Below are positions 10,885 through 18,830 of a stretch of DNA of 27,943 nt, piece by piece. The position numbers and the translations under genes were made by a program. The notes beneath the pieces were generated by a model. The model worked only from the letters and a program-made list of their open reading frames with translations, searched no databases and had not been told where the DNA came from. The DNA comes from a virus: positions 1-27,943 of IMG/VR virus record IMGVR_UViG_3300009684_000138; one strand, 5' to 3'. Each line of letters begins with the position of its first letter. Position 1 is the first letter of the stretch.

Positions 10885-11943
10885 ATGTCTTTGCGTGATA
10901 AATTAATTAAAAATTCCACAATCGATCTTACTGCAACTCTACAAGATAGTAAAATTTATACCAAAAAGGATACGATTTCAACGCCCGTTCCAATGATCAA
11001 TGTGGCATTGTCTGGTTCGATTGATGGTGGTATTGTTCCCGGTTTGACTATGCTTGCTGGGCCATCTAAACACTTCAAGACGGGATTTGCATTGCTTCTT
11101 GCATCGTCTTTTCTCAAGAAGTATAAGGATGGTCTGGTACTTTTTTATGATTCTGAATTTGGTACGCCACAGTCATATTTTTCTACTTTTAATATCCCCT
11201 TGGATTCTGTTATTCACACTCCAATTACAGATATTGAAGAATTGAAACATGATATCGTAACTCAGCTTCAGGGTCTCGAACGCAATGAGCATGTGTTTAT
11301 CGTGATCGATTCGATTGGTAATCTTGCATCAAAAAAAGAAACTGATGATGCTGTAGATGGTAAGACTGTTGCTGATATGTCTCGTGCCAAGGCTCTGAAA
11401 TCTCTATTCCGAATTGTAACACCTAAGCTTACACTTAAGGATGTTCCTATGGTTGCTATCAACCATACTTACAAAGAAATTGGTCTTTACCCCAAAGATA
11501 TTGTGGGTGGTGGTACTGGTTCTTACTATAGTTCCGACAACATTTGGATCATCGGTCGTCAACAAGACAAAGATGGTACTGAAATTCAAGGATATCATTT
11601 TGTCATTAATATTGAGAAGTCACGTTATGTTAAAGAAAAGTCTAAGATTCCTATCACGATCTCTTTTAATGGTGGCATCAATCGGTGGAGTGGCCTCCTT
11701 GATGTTGCTCTTGATGGGGGGTATATTGTTAAGCCAAAGAATGGCTGGTATGCTACCGTAGATCGTGTCACTGGTGAAGTTCGACAGCCATCTGTCCGGG
11801 CTGGAGATATTGTTGATAATAAAGAATTTTGGGTCAAAATGTTTAAAGAGACAGATTTTGCAAAATTCATTGAAAACAAGTATACCATGGGTATGGGTTC
11901 TATTATGGCAGAAGATGATGAAATAATTGAAGAAAATATCTGA
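10885..11943 (+). CDS. uvsX: UvsX RecA-like recombinase
   Basis: A 352-residue strand-exchange protein of the T4 UvsX family. Walker A is the variant GPSKHFKT (59-66), as in UvsX rather than cellular RecA. FYDSEFGTPQSYF follows (catalytic Glu at about 91), then Walker B HVFIVIDSIGNL (136-147). VAINHTYKE and VGGGTGSYYSSD correspond to the L1/L2 region. The C-terminal tail is acidic, as expected for interaction with UvsY-type mediators. It drives recombination-dependent replication and repair. The RBS GAGGT is six to ten bases before ATG 10885. The order gp43, uvsX, gp41 matches T4-like marine phages. Confidence 0.95.
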   Translation: MSLRDKLIKNSTIDLTATLQDSKIYTKKDTISTPVPMINVALSGSIDGGIVPGLTMLAGPSKHFKTGFALLLASSFLKKYKDGLVLFYDSEFGTPQSYFSTFNIPLDSVIHTPITDIEELKHDIVTQLQGLERNEHVFIVIDSIGNLASKKETDDAVDGKTVADMSRAKALKSLFRIVTPKLTLKDVPMVAINHTYKEIGLYPKDIVGGGTGSYYSSDNIWIIGRQQDKDGTEIQGYHFVINIEKSRYVKEKSKIPITISFNGGINRWSGLLDVALDGGYIVKPKNGWYATVDRVTGEVRQPSVRAGDIVDNKEFWVKMFKETDFAKFIENKYTMGMGSIMAEDDEIIEENI

Positions 11944-11976
11944 GAATTATGTGTTGGGTCGTCATAAGGGAAAAAC

Positions 11977-13377
11977 ATGATTGAAAGTATTATTTTTAAT
12001 AATTTGATATTCAATGAGGAATATGGCCGTAAGGTATTACCTTTCCTTAAAGAAGAATATTTTAATGATGTGGCCGATAAAACACTGTATAATCTAATCA
12101 ATGTATATGTAGATACTTACAATAGTTTTCCTTCTAAGGAAGCATTAGCCATTGATCTATCTAATAAAGATGGGATGAATGAAGATGTGTTCAATCGTTG
12201 TAAGACTAGTATTCAAAACCTAGAACCAAGCACTGAAAAGAAGGATGAATGGCTATTAGATCAAACAGAAAAGTTCTGTCAAGAAAAGGCAATTTATAAT
12301 GCCATCATGACTTCAATTCAGGTATTGGATGATAAGTCTGGTAAAACTTCAAAAGGAATGATCCCACAAATTTTGTCTGATGCTTTGGGTGTTTCTTTTG
12401 ATACAAACATTGGGCATGATTTTCTTGAGGATTCTAATTCTCGGTATGAGTTCTATCATGCCAAGGAAACTCGTACACCATTTGACATTGATTACTTTAA
12501 CAGAATTACAAAGGGTGGTATTCCAAACAAAACATTGAATATCATCCTCGCAGGTACAGGTGTTGGTAAATCACTTTTTATGTGTCATTGTGCAGCATCT
12601 AATCTGACTTTGGGTAAGAATGTTTTATACATCACCCTTGAAATGGCAGAACAGAGAATCGCTGAACGTATTGAAGCTAATTTGCTTGATGTGACGGTTG
12701 ATGATCTTGTTCTGTTGCCAAAGGAGATGTATGAGAAGAAGATTGACAAGTTAAAGTCCAAGACAACTGGTAAACTGATCATCAAGGAATATCCTACTGC
12801 TTGTGCGGGTTCAGCAAACTTTAGACATTTGCTGAATGAGTTGAAGCTCAAGAAGGGATTTATTCCTGATATCATCTATATCGATTATCTAAATATTTGC
12901 TCATCTTCTCGTATGAAGTATGGTTCAAACGTCAACTCATATACGCTCATTAAAGCCATCGCTGAAGAGCTTCGTGGTTTGGCGGTAGAATTTGACGTTC
13001 CTATCATGTCTGCCACTCAGACAACTCGCTCTGGCTTTTCTAGCTCTGATATCGACATTACTGACACTTCTGAATCATTTGGTCTTCCTGCCACTGCGGA
13101 TTTTATGTTTGCGATCCAAACGTCTGAAGAACTTGAATCCCTCAATCAATTGATGGTCAAGCAGCTTAAGAATCGTTACAATGATCCCACTTACAATAAA
13201 CGTTTTGTTATTGGTGTTGACAGGTCGAAGATGAGGTTGTACAATGTTGAACAATCAGCACAGCAAGATTTGATCGATAGTCCTGTGATGGATAACACCA
13301 AATTTGGTGAAGAAGATAGTGAACGTGGTAAGCCAAAGAATAAGTTCGGAAAAGCTGCATTTCAGGGGTTTAAATGA
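11977..13377 (+). CDS. 41: replicative DNA helicase, DnaB family (T4 gp41-like)
   Basis: A 466-residue hexameric 5'-3' helicase. The N-terminal 150 residues form the helical DnaB-type collar. The RecA-like motor begins near residue 165: Walker A AGTGVGKS (192-199), ITLEMAEQRIAERIEANLL (motif 1a), PDIIYIDYLNI (Walker B), VPIMSATQTTR (motif 3) and LKNRYNDPT near motif 4. The C terminus is acidic then basic. It moves on the lagging-strand template and works with the primase encoded at 22419. GGGA precedes ATG 11977 after a 33-base gap from uvsX. Its last four bases overlap the next gene. Confidence 0.96.
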   Translation: MIESIIFNNLIFNEEYGRKVLPFLKEEYFNDVADKTLYNLINVYVDTYNSFPSKEALAIDLSNKDGMNEDVFNRCKTSIQNLEPSTEKKDEWLLDQTEKFCQEKAIYNAIMTSIQVLDDKSGKTSKGMIPQILSDALGVSFDTNIGHDFLEDSNSRYEFYHAKETRTPFDIDYFNRITKGGIPNKTLNIILAGTGVGKSLFMCHCAASNLTLGKNVLYITLEMAEQRIAERIEANLLDVTVDDLVLLPKEMYEKKIDKLKSKTTGKLIIKEYPTACAGSANFRHLLNELKLKKGFIPDIIYIDYLNICSSSRMKYGSNVNSYTLIKAIAEELRGLAVEFDVPIMSATQTTRSGFSSSDIDITDTSESFGLPATADFMFAIQTSEELESLNQLMVKQLKNRYNDPTYNKRFVIGVDRSKMRLYNVEQSAQQDLIDSPVMDNTKFGEEDSERGKPKNKFGKAAFQGFK

Positions 13378-13601
13378 AAACGTATTATTACGAGGAACCT
13401 ATATTGCATGGTGATGCACTGGTTGGTATCGATGAGATTGAAATCACAGAAGAGCAAATTTTGGAAGTCTATTGGGATTTTTGGAAAGCTCAAATGATCA
13501 AAAAATATGGTGAAGATCATTTTCTTATCACAAAAGAAAATTGTATCAATGATTATGTTGTGGTTAATTGGGCCAGAGAAAAGAAAGATGTAATCGAATG
13601 A
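13374..13601 (+). CDS. small hypothetical protein downstream of gp41
   Basis: A 75-residue acidic, aromatic-rich protein; no family recognised. YYYEEPILHG opens it, and IEITEEQILEVYWDFWKAQM then IKKYGEDH follow. No signal or membrane segment. It overlaps gp41 (ATGA) and the next gene (ATGA), so it belongs to the replication operon and is translated by coupling. Small genes in this position often vary among related phages. Confidence 0.6.
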   Translation: MKTYYYEEPILHGDALVGIDEIEITEEQILEVYWDFWKAQMIKKYGEDHFLITKENCINDYVVVNWAREKKDVIE

Positions 13602-13876
13602 TTTATGAATTAAATGATCGTTATATAGATTCTCTTGAAAATTCTATAATGGAACTTGAAAAAGATAACGAAAGACTTAGAAGTCAGGTTGAACGTTTCA
13701 AGACTGCATTTCAACATGCTCAACCAGAAAAATATGAAGTTCTTTTCATCTGTGGTATAGCAGGAGAGAAAGATAAGATAGGTCTACCAGAATACATCAA
13801 TGTTTGTCCAGTTCATGGATTGGATGGGTTTGCAATGTATAAGAAATATACCGATTATTCAGCACCGGGATGGTAA
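13598..13876 (+). CDS. small coiled-coil protein, function unknown
   Basis: A 92-residue protein. Residues 8-45 form a coiled coil (ENSIMELEKDNERLRSQVER), followed by VLFICGIAGEKDKI and CPVHGLDGF. The two cysteines are far apart, so a zinc site is unlikely. ATG 13598 is favoured over an upstream in-frame ATG because it gives the ATGA overlap used by its neighbours. I do not recognise a family. Confidence 0.55.
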   Translation: MIYELNDRYIDSLENSIMELEKDNERLRSQVERFKTAFQHAQPEKYEVLFICGIAGEKDKIGLPEYINVCPVHGLDGFAMYKKYTDYSAPGW

Positions 13877-13878
13877 AG

Positions 13879-14091
13879 ATGAATTATAAGATTAATGCAG
13901 ATGAGAATAAGACAAATTATGTCGTTATTGAAACACAGACAGATCAAGTAATCAAACAGATTAGTGATTTTTCTGAGGCCCGAAAGCTTATGAAGCATCT
14001 TAATCTTGGTGGTGGATTTGATGGATGGACACCAAGTTTTCTTCTTGCTGACTTTTCTAATATTATAAATAAATCACGCAAAAGTATGTAG
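13879..14091 (+). CDS. small conserved phage protein, function unknown
   Basis: A 70-residue protein (73 if the ATG at 13870 is used; both are in frame). VVIETQTDQVI and SEARKLMKHLNLGGGFDGWT precede PSFLL. The short pattern G-G-F-D-G-W-T-P-x-F recurs in small T4-like phage proteins as I recall, without known function. ATG 13879 follows the previous stop codon closely; 13870 would overlap it by seven bases. The last 28 bases contain the late promoter at 14064, so the end of the early replication operon overlaps the start of the late RNA. Confidence 0.55.
   Translation: MNYKINADENKTNYVVIETQTDQVIKQISDFSEARKLMKHLNLGGGFDGWTPSFLLADFSNIINKSRKSM
14064..14071 (+). promoter_or_regulatory. late promoter TATAAATA before a gene-free transcript
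   Basis: Exact late octamer inside the last codons of the small gene ending at 14091. The expected start is near 14077. No gene lies between it and the terminator at 14191-14220, so it would drive a short RNA. Confidence 0.6.
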
Positions 14092-14220
14092 TGCATCATT
14101 GATGCAAGAGGCAAGAGACTTTACATAGGTCAAGGAATAGTTGAGAGCAATCGGTGGGGTTCCGCTCAACCATATTTTGTGTTTGATTTAAAGGCGGGCC
14201 TGAAAAGGCCCGCCTTTTTT
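14077..14220 (+). ncRNA. candidate late small RNA (about 140 nt)
   Basis: Bounded by an exact late promoter (14064-14071) and a strong terminator (14191-14220). After the previous gene's stop codon at 14091 there is no open frame beyond a few codons. Predicted folds: hairpin TGCATC/GATGCA (14092-14097 with 14101-14106) and a longer one GTTGAG/CTCAAC (14140-14145 with 14165-14170) with inner CGG/CCG. The terminator hairpin ends it. A regulatory or structural role is possible; RNA expression is not shown by sequence alone. It might instead be only the terminator region of the replication operon. Confidence 0.5.
14191..14220 (+). terminator. rho-independent terminator between replication block and late operon
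   Basis: A 10-bp perfect stem AAGGCGGGCC (14191-14200) with GGCCCGCCTT (14207-14216), loop TGAAAA, ending in a run of T. It separates the replication genes and the candidate small RNA from the virion operon. Confidence 0.94.
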
Positions 14221-14237
14221 GTTGACTAATAACTTTG

Positions 14238-14245
14238 TATAAATA
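14238..14245 (+). promoter_or_regulatory. late promoter TATAAATA of the virion operon
   Basis: Exact octamer 17 bases after the terminator, giving a leader of about 60 bases before ATG 14310. No other gene start lies between, and the following 11 genes are tightly packed on the same strand. T4-type late transcription needs the phage sigma gp55 and clamp gp45, neither of which is in this window. Confidence 0.8.
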
Positions 14246-14309
14246 CAACTGTAAGCAGTAAGGCTACGGCAAACCTGCATGGTTCTGGATAAGCCCAAGG
14301 GAAACTCCA

Positions 14310-15083
14310 ATGGTAGATGATAAAAAGTTAAAAGTCTTAAAAGAATATTTCTTAAAAAGACGTGAAGGCGAAAAACATCAGCTAACGACAAATGATGAAC
14401 AAAGGTTTGCCGTAGCCAGCTTACAAACCTCCCCTGATATTCAATTATCAGAAGCGGCTTATATTTCATTAAATAAAAAATCTAATAAATCAAATGTGCC
14501 TTTCAATGTACTTAAGGAAGTATATCGCAGAGGTTATTTTGCATGGAAAAATAATTTTGTTAGCACTCAGGAACAAGCTGGCTTCGCTCGTGTGAATTCA
14601 TATCTTAACAAAGGCATCACATACCACATAGAAGATAAAGATTTACATGAATCTATTTGGGCTGGGTATAAGAAAAAAAATGGTCTTGACAATCCTACAA
14701 TGAATGCTCAAGAGCTTGCTAAAAAACATAAAGTATCTATTGAAGTAATTAATAAAGAGATTGAACGTGGTGTTAAAATTGAAAAAGAACACACATCAGA
14801 TGAAAAAATTGCAAATAAAATTGCTAGAGATCATATTGGCGAAGACCCAAAATATTATGAAAAATTAAAAAAAGTTGAAAAGAAAACAGTATCTGAAGAC
14901 ACACCAACAAATTCTGCTGGTGGTGGTTCTGTAAGAGGTATGGGATATGTATCTGGTGATCCCAATGGTCAGCCACCAGCCTATCAATCTGGTAATGTAA
15001 TAGATTCTGATCAAAGAAATAATGTTCTATTCAAATTGATTAAACAGTATCATACAGACCTACATAATAAAAAACCTAAATAA
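14310..15083 (+). CDS. multidomain late (virion-type) protein with small phage modules
   Basis: A 257-residue protein built from small modules. Residues about 62-112 (NVLKEVYRRGYFAWKNNF, then TQEQAGFARVNSYLNKG) match a short domain that recurs in phage structural proteins (DUF5824-like, from memory). Residues 134-190 (AQELAKKHKVSIEVINKEIE, then KEHTSDEKIA and DPKYYEKL) match another (DUF5661-like). The tail has PTNSAGGGSVRG and ends QYHTDLH. L-S-E (46-48) and L-H-E (112-114, just at the module boundary) fit the (L/I)-x-E prohead protease consensus of T4. It is the first gene behind the late promoter at 14238. Probably a capsid-interior or scaffold-associated protein; its exact role is unknown. 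Confidence 0.6.
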   Translation: MVDDKKLKVLKEYFLKRREGEKHQLTTNDEQRFAVASLQTSPDIQLSEAAYISLNKKSNKSNVPFNVLKEVYRRGYFAWKNNFVSTQEQAGFARVNSYLNKGITYHIEDKDLHESIWAGYKKKNGLDNPTMNAQELAKKHKVSIEVINKEIERGVKIEKEHTSDEKIANKIARDHIGEDPKYYEKLKKVEKKTVSEDTPTNSAGGGSVRGMGYVSGDPNGQPPAYQSGNVIDSDQRNNVLFKLIKQYHTDLHNKKPK

Positions 15084-15087
15084 CAAG

Positions 15088-16008
15088 ATGACTAATAATA
15101 TAAAAGAAAAAATAATGCAAGAAGACTTACGTAATTGGTTTAGTAAATCACATCCTGAAGGTGGATGGAAAAGAGTAAATTCTAAAGGTGAAGTTGCTGG
15201 TCCTTGTGCTAGAGAACCGGGTGAACCAAAGCCAAAATGTATGTCTAATGAAAAAAGAGCAAAGTTAACAAAAAAACAAATAATTTCTGCTGTTCGTGCG
15301 AAAAGAAAATATGATCCTAATCCAAAACGCAAAGGCAAACCGATTAATGTTTCAAATTTTGGAAAAGGAAAGATTTCTGAAATGAATGATATTACAGAAA
15401 CAAATAAACCAACGAATCCATCATTATGGTCTAAAGCAAAATCTATGGCTCGTCAAAAATTTGATGTGTATCCTTCTGCGTATGCTAATGGTTGGGCAGC
15501 AAAGTGGTATAAGTCAAAAGGTGGCGGATGGAAATCAGTAAAAGAAGAAGTTACGTCTGAAGCTTGTTGGGATGGGTATGAAAAAGATGGTATGAAGAAA
15601 AAGGGAAATAAAATAGTTCCTAATTGCGTACCAAAAGAAGAAACAACTTATAGAATCGTGAAACAAGTAATTCATGAAAAACTTTATAGCTGTTGTGATA
15701 ATTGTGACTGTGGGTTTATTGATGAAGCAAAGACTCCTGCTTGGCAACGAAAAGAAGGTAAAAATCCAGAAGGTGGTTTGAATAGAGACGGTGTAAACTC
15801 ATATAGAGAACAACATCCCGGTTCTAAATTACAAATGGCTGTGACAACAAAACCTTCTAAATTAAAAAAAGGCTCTAAAAGAGCAAAAAGACGTTTATCA
15901 TTCTGTCGGCGCATGAAAGGCATGAAGAACAAGTTAACTTCTGCTAAAACTGCACGTGATCCAAATTCAAGAATAAATAAATCATTGAGAAAATGGAATT
16001 GTTCATAA
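15088..16008 (+). CDS. fusion of three basic phage domains, probable packaged/virion protein
   Basis: A very basic 306-residue protein made of at least three units found as separate short proteins in other phages. Residues 13-88 run DLRNWFSKSHPEGGWKRV to KRKGKPINVS. Residues 111-152 run PSLWSKAKSMARQKFDVYPS to KSKGGGWKSV (DUF5872-like, from memory). Residues 214-305 run AKTPAWQRKEGKNPEGGLNR through GSKLQMAVTTKPSKLKKGS to INKSLRKWNC (DUF6321-like). A CWDGYEKDGMKKKGNK insert and a CCDNCDC cluster lie between. I-S-E (96-98), I-H-E (195-197) and I-D-E (211-213) sit at the unit borders and fit the T4 prohead protease consensus. A processed, DNA-binding capsid-interior protein is inferred. ATG 15115 is an alternative start. 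Confidence 0.6.
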   Translation: MTNNIKEKIMQEDLRNWFSKSHPEGGWKRVNSKGEVAGPCAREPGEPKPKCMSNEKRAKLTKKQIISAVRAKRKYDPNPKRKGKPINVSNFGKGKISEMNDITETNKPTNPSLWSKAKSMARQKFDVYPSAYANGWAAKWYKSKGGGWKSVKEEVTSEACWDGYEKDGMKKKGNKIVPNCVPKEETTYRIVKQVIHEKLYSCCDNCDCGFIDEAKTPAWQRKEGKNPEGGLNRDGVNSYREQHPGSKLQMAVTTKPSKLKKGSKRAKRRLSFCRRMKGMKNKLTSAKTARDPNSRINKSLRKWNCS

Positions 16009-16021
16009 CAAAGGAAATAAA

Positions 16022-16462
16022 ATGATGGACGAATTAATTAAAGAAATGAAAGTTGCATTAGCATCAGTGTTTTCTTTTTATTTAAAGGCACACTATTTTC
16101 ATTGGAATGTGGAAGGACCAAACTTCCCTCAGTACCATTCATTTTTTGGTAATTTGTATGAAGAAGTATTTAACTCTGTCGATCAATATGCAGAAGAAAT
16201 CAGATCACTTGATTCATATTCACCCGGTTCTCTTGGTAGGTTTAAAGAATTAAGCAAAGTAGAAGATGAAATTAATATTCCTACCGCAATGATTATGATT
16301 AGACAATTAACTGATGATAACTTAAAAATCATCTCCATTCTTGAAAATATTAATAAGCTTGCAAACGAAAATAACAAAAGCGGTCTTTCTAATTTTATTG
16401 AAGATCGTATTGATAAACACAACAAACACGCATGGCAGCTTAAAGCCATTTCAAAAGGTTAA
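16022..16462 (+). CDS. dps: Dps-family ferritin-like protein
   Basis: A 146-residue Dps homologue with the complete inter-subunit ferroxidase set at the standard spacing: H27 (in HYFHWNVEG), H39 (QYHSFF), D54 and E58 (DQYAEEIRSL). The length fits the family core, without the long lysine tail of E. coli Dps. Dps dodecamers oxidise and store iron and protect DNA from Fenton damage; some bind DNA. The gene lies between two modular virion-type genes in the late operon, so it is made during assembly. Whether it is packaged, protects replicating DNA or keeps iron from the host is not visible. AGGA precedes ATG 16022; ATG 16025 is an alternative. Confidence 0.9.
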   Translation: MMDELIKEMKVALASVFSFYLKAHYFHWNVEGPNFPQYHSFFGNLYEEVFNSVDQYAEEIRSLDSYSPGSLGRFKELSKVEDEINIPTAMIMIRQLTDDNLKIISILENINKLANENNKSGLSNFIEDRIDKHNKHAWQLKAISKG

Positions 16463-16468
16463 AATAAA

Positions 16469-18520
16469 ATGTCACTGGAAAAGTCAATTAGAGATATTAT
16501 GGAAGGTCGTGAGAATATCGAAGCCACTCCTAGACCTAATACAAAGACTCGTAAGGAACTAGAGAACGTTGGCCGTTTTGACAGCGCAGAACCAACTAGT
16601 GACAAGTCAACTCATAATAGACAAGCAGAAATTTACCGCAAGGTTATAGAGAACAAGGAGCCAATCATGAATCGTTTAACTACAACATCAACTTTTGACA
16701 TTTTTAAGAAGGTACTTGAAATTGTTGAAGGTAAGAAAGAAAAAGAAGACTCTAAGGCTGATAAAGAAGAAGATAAAGGCGAAAAAAAGTCCAATAAAGA
16801 CGATGGTGATGATAAAATGAAGTTTAAAGGTGGAAAGACTGAAGTAGACGTTGAACCAGAAACTAATAAGCCTGTTGTAGATGGTGAAGATATGGAAGAT
16901 GATAAAAAGAAAAAAAAATTAAGCGATAAACAAAAAAATAATATAGATGTTGCTCTTCCCAAGGGAAAAATTACTTCAGCAGATTTTAAAAAACTTCGTA
17001 AAGAAGATGTAAATATTAATGAAAGTGATTATCCACTTTACCATGATCAATATACTCATGCTGTGAACACTGCATTAAGACATCATGCTAAAAAAGGTAT
17101 TCAGGTGAGTGATGATGATCATTTCAAACATATTAGCACAGGTCCACGTAAGCCAGCCGAAGGTGATACAGTAAGTCATAATATTCCTGCTACTGATAAA
17201 GATGGAAAAGAGCACATTATTCATATGCAAATTTATAATAAAGGTGGTAAAACACCATATGAACTGAATACTTATTCCAGCAAGGTCAATCCTAAGATGA
17301 AGAAGGAAGAAGTTGAAGCTATGGAAGAAGAATCACTTGATGAAGGATTTGAAGTGGGCGAAGTATATCATATTGAAAACAGGGATGGTGAACGCAGCCA
17401 TTTTATTCCTATAGAAAAGCAGAAAAACGGAAAGTATAAAGGGATGCAGTTTGATCAGGGTGCATCTGGACGTAGTAGTAAAAAACCAACTACCGCATCA
17501 TATGAGCCTAATTATAGGTGGAAAAAAACACCTAAAGAAGAAATACCAAACCACATTTCTTCAGTTCTGAAGGAAGAAGAAATTGATGAAATGACTTTAG
17601 ACAAAGCAAAAAAATATGTTGATGCAAATATTGAAGATCAAAAAGAAAGAGCAAAATTTGATGGCTTTCTTTCTGGTCAAAGAGGTGATTCCTATCCTAA
17701 AGGTATGTTTAAAGACCCCGCTGCTAATATTCATCCTCGTGATGTAAGGCGCAAAAAAGGTCTTGAAATGGTAATGAACAAAAACAAAGTTCCTTTTACT
17801 ACTAAAGAAGAAGTTGAAGAGATTGATGAGGTATCGAGAGACCGTGCCACTGAGCGTAAAGCAGCACTTACTCCAGAGCGTAAAGCAGCACTTGAGCGTT
17901 ATTTAAAGGCACCAATTGAGCCGGGTGAAACTTCATTACGAAGCATGAATAGACTAATTGGTAGTTATCGTGCAGCCAAAAGACTTAAGAAGGAAGAAGT
18001 TGAAAATGTTGATGAAAAGGTCAATGCATATGCAGTAGGCATGGCTCAGGCTGAAAAGTCAACTGGTGATAAGCCACCTCTTAAGAAGTCAACTATCGTC
18101 AAGGCACATGAAATTGCCAAAAAAATTGAAAAGAACGAAGACTTCTCAGAAGTTGAATTAGCTCATATTTATTCTGTAATTGAAACTTATGGTGCTATGG
18201 CTCAGAAAAATCAGAATAGAAAAGATGAATTTAAAAATCTCAAAGGTCAAGAATCACAAAAGACCAAAGAAAATGCTATGAAGCAGCAGGACATAGAAGC
18301 GCAAAAGAAAAAAGAAGAAATTCTTAGACAGCGTCAACAACGTACTGCACTTAATCAGAATTATGAATTAGAAGTTCATGCTGCAATGATTGAAGCAGTA
18401 AAGAAGTCTATTTCTGATATTGTTAAGAATCCAGCCGGTCCATTCGACGATGCTGTTAAAGGTGTCAAGTCTTCTGATGCTGGTCGGACATATATTACTG
18501 ATACCAAGAAAGTAAAATAA
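16469..18520 (+). CDS. long modular late protein with repeated (I/L)-D-E junctions
   Basis: A 683-residue, highly charged protein. The N terminus MSLEKSIRDIMEG is followed by an acidic/basic low-complexity part (about 86-160), then ALPKGKITSADFKKLRKED. After that come separate small modules, each introduced by a K/E-rich linker ending in x-D-E or x-N-E: INE (183-185), LDE (290-292), IDE (372-374), IDE (452-454) and VDE (514-516). The linkers repeat the pattern KKEEVE. Most junctions fit the (L/I)-x-E consensus cleaved by the T4 prohead protease. The C-terminal part (about 580-645) is coiled coil. It is likely a polyprotein placed in the prohead and cut during maturation; no module has a function I can name. 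Confidence 0.6.
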   Translation: MSLEKSIRDIMEGRENIEATPRPNTKTRKELENVGRFDSAEPTSDKSTHNRQAEIYRKVIENKEPIMNRLTTTSTFDIFKKVLEIVEGKKEKEDSKADKEEDKGEKKSNKDDGDDKMKFKGGKTEVDVEPETNKPVVDGEDMEDDKKKKKLSDKQKNNIDVALPKGKITSADFKKLRKEDVNINESDYPLYHDQYTHAVNTALRHHAKKGIQVSDDDHFKHISTGPRKPAEGDTVSHNIPATDKDGKEHIIHMQIYNKGGKTPYELNTYSSKVNPKMKKEEVEAMEEESLDEGFEVGEVYHIENRDGERSHFIPIEKQKNGKYKGMQFDQGASGRSSKKPTTASYEPNYRWKKTPKEEIPNHISSVLKEEEIDEMTLDKAKKYVDANIEDQKERAKFDGFLSGQRGDSYPKGMFKDPAANIHPRDVRRKKGLEMVMNKNKVPFTTKEEVEEIDEVSRDRATERKAALTPERKAALERYLKAPIEPGETSLRSMNRLIGSYRAAKRLKKEEVENVDEKVNAYAVGMAQAEKSTGDKPPLKKSTIVKAHEIAKKIEKNEDFSEVELAHIYSVIETYGAMAQKNQNRKDEFKNLKGQESQKTKENAMKQQDIEAQKKKEEILRQRQQRTALNQNYELEVHAAMIEAVKKSISDIVKNPAGPFDDAVKGVKSSDAGRTYITDTKKVK

Positions 18521-18521
18521 T

Positions 18522-18797
18522 ATGGCTATTATTATTGGTGGCAAACCAGTAGTTATTGATGATCTTAAGAAAAAAGAAGAGGTAGTACAGCCAATACAAG
18601 AGGCTGTACCACTTCCTCCTGTGGAAGTTATACTTCCTCCTGTAGAACCAACATTTGTGTCACCTACACGTATAATTCAAACACGTAAAACACCACAGAT
18701 CACTGATAGTAACATATTAATCGTTAATGGTAGACGCAGAACTATCGGCAGAAAATCACAATATCTTTTAGATATGATGATTATCGACGATGAATAA
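18522..18797 (+). CDS. small proline-rich protein, function unknown
   Basis: A 91-residue protein. The N terminus AIIIGGKPVVIDD is followed by a Pro/Val-rich middle (about 28-50, LPPVEVILPPVEP) and a basic segment GRRRTIGRKSQYLLDM, ending in acidic IDDE. It starts one base after the previous stop codon, inside the late operon. I do not recognise it. The extended proline-rich middle suggests a linker or binding peptide. The final codons run into AATAAATA (18793-18800), a one-base variant of the late promoter, before the abundant-looking gene at 18831; that promoter is uncertain. Confidence 0.55.
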   Translation: MAIIIGGKPVVIDDLKKKEEVVQPIQEAVPLPPVEVILPPVEPTFVSPTRIIQTRKTPQITDSNILIVNGRRRTIGRKSQYLLDMMIIDDE

Positions 18798-18830
18798 ATA
18801 GTAAAAAGAATTTTTTAGGAGAACAAACTA

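Noticed and set aside
11625-12101. 158-codon minus-strand open frame
   Set aside because: Shadow of uvsX and gp41, both strongly supported on the plus strand.
18793-18800. AATAAATA as a late promoter before the gene at 18831
   Set aside because: One mismatch from the octamer at a common AT-rich position; similar variants occur inside genes, so support is too weak to list.
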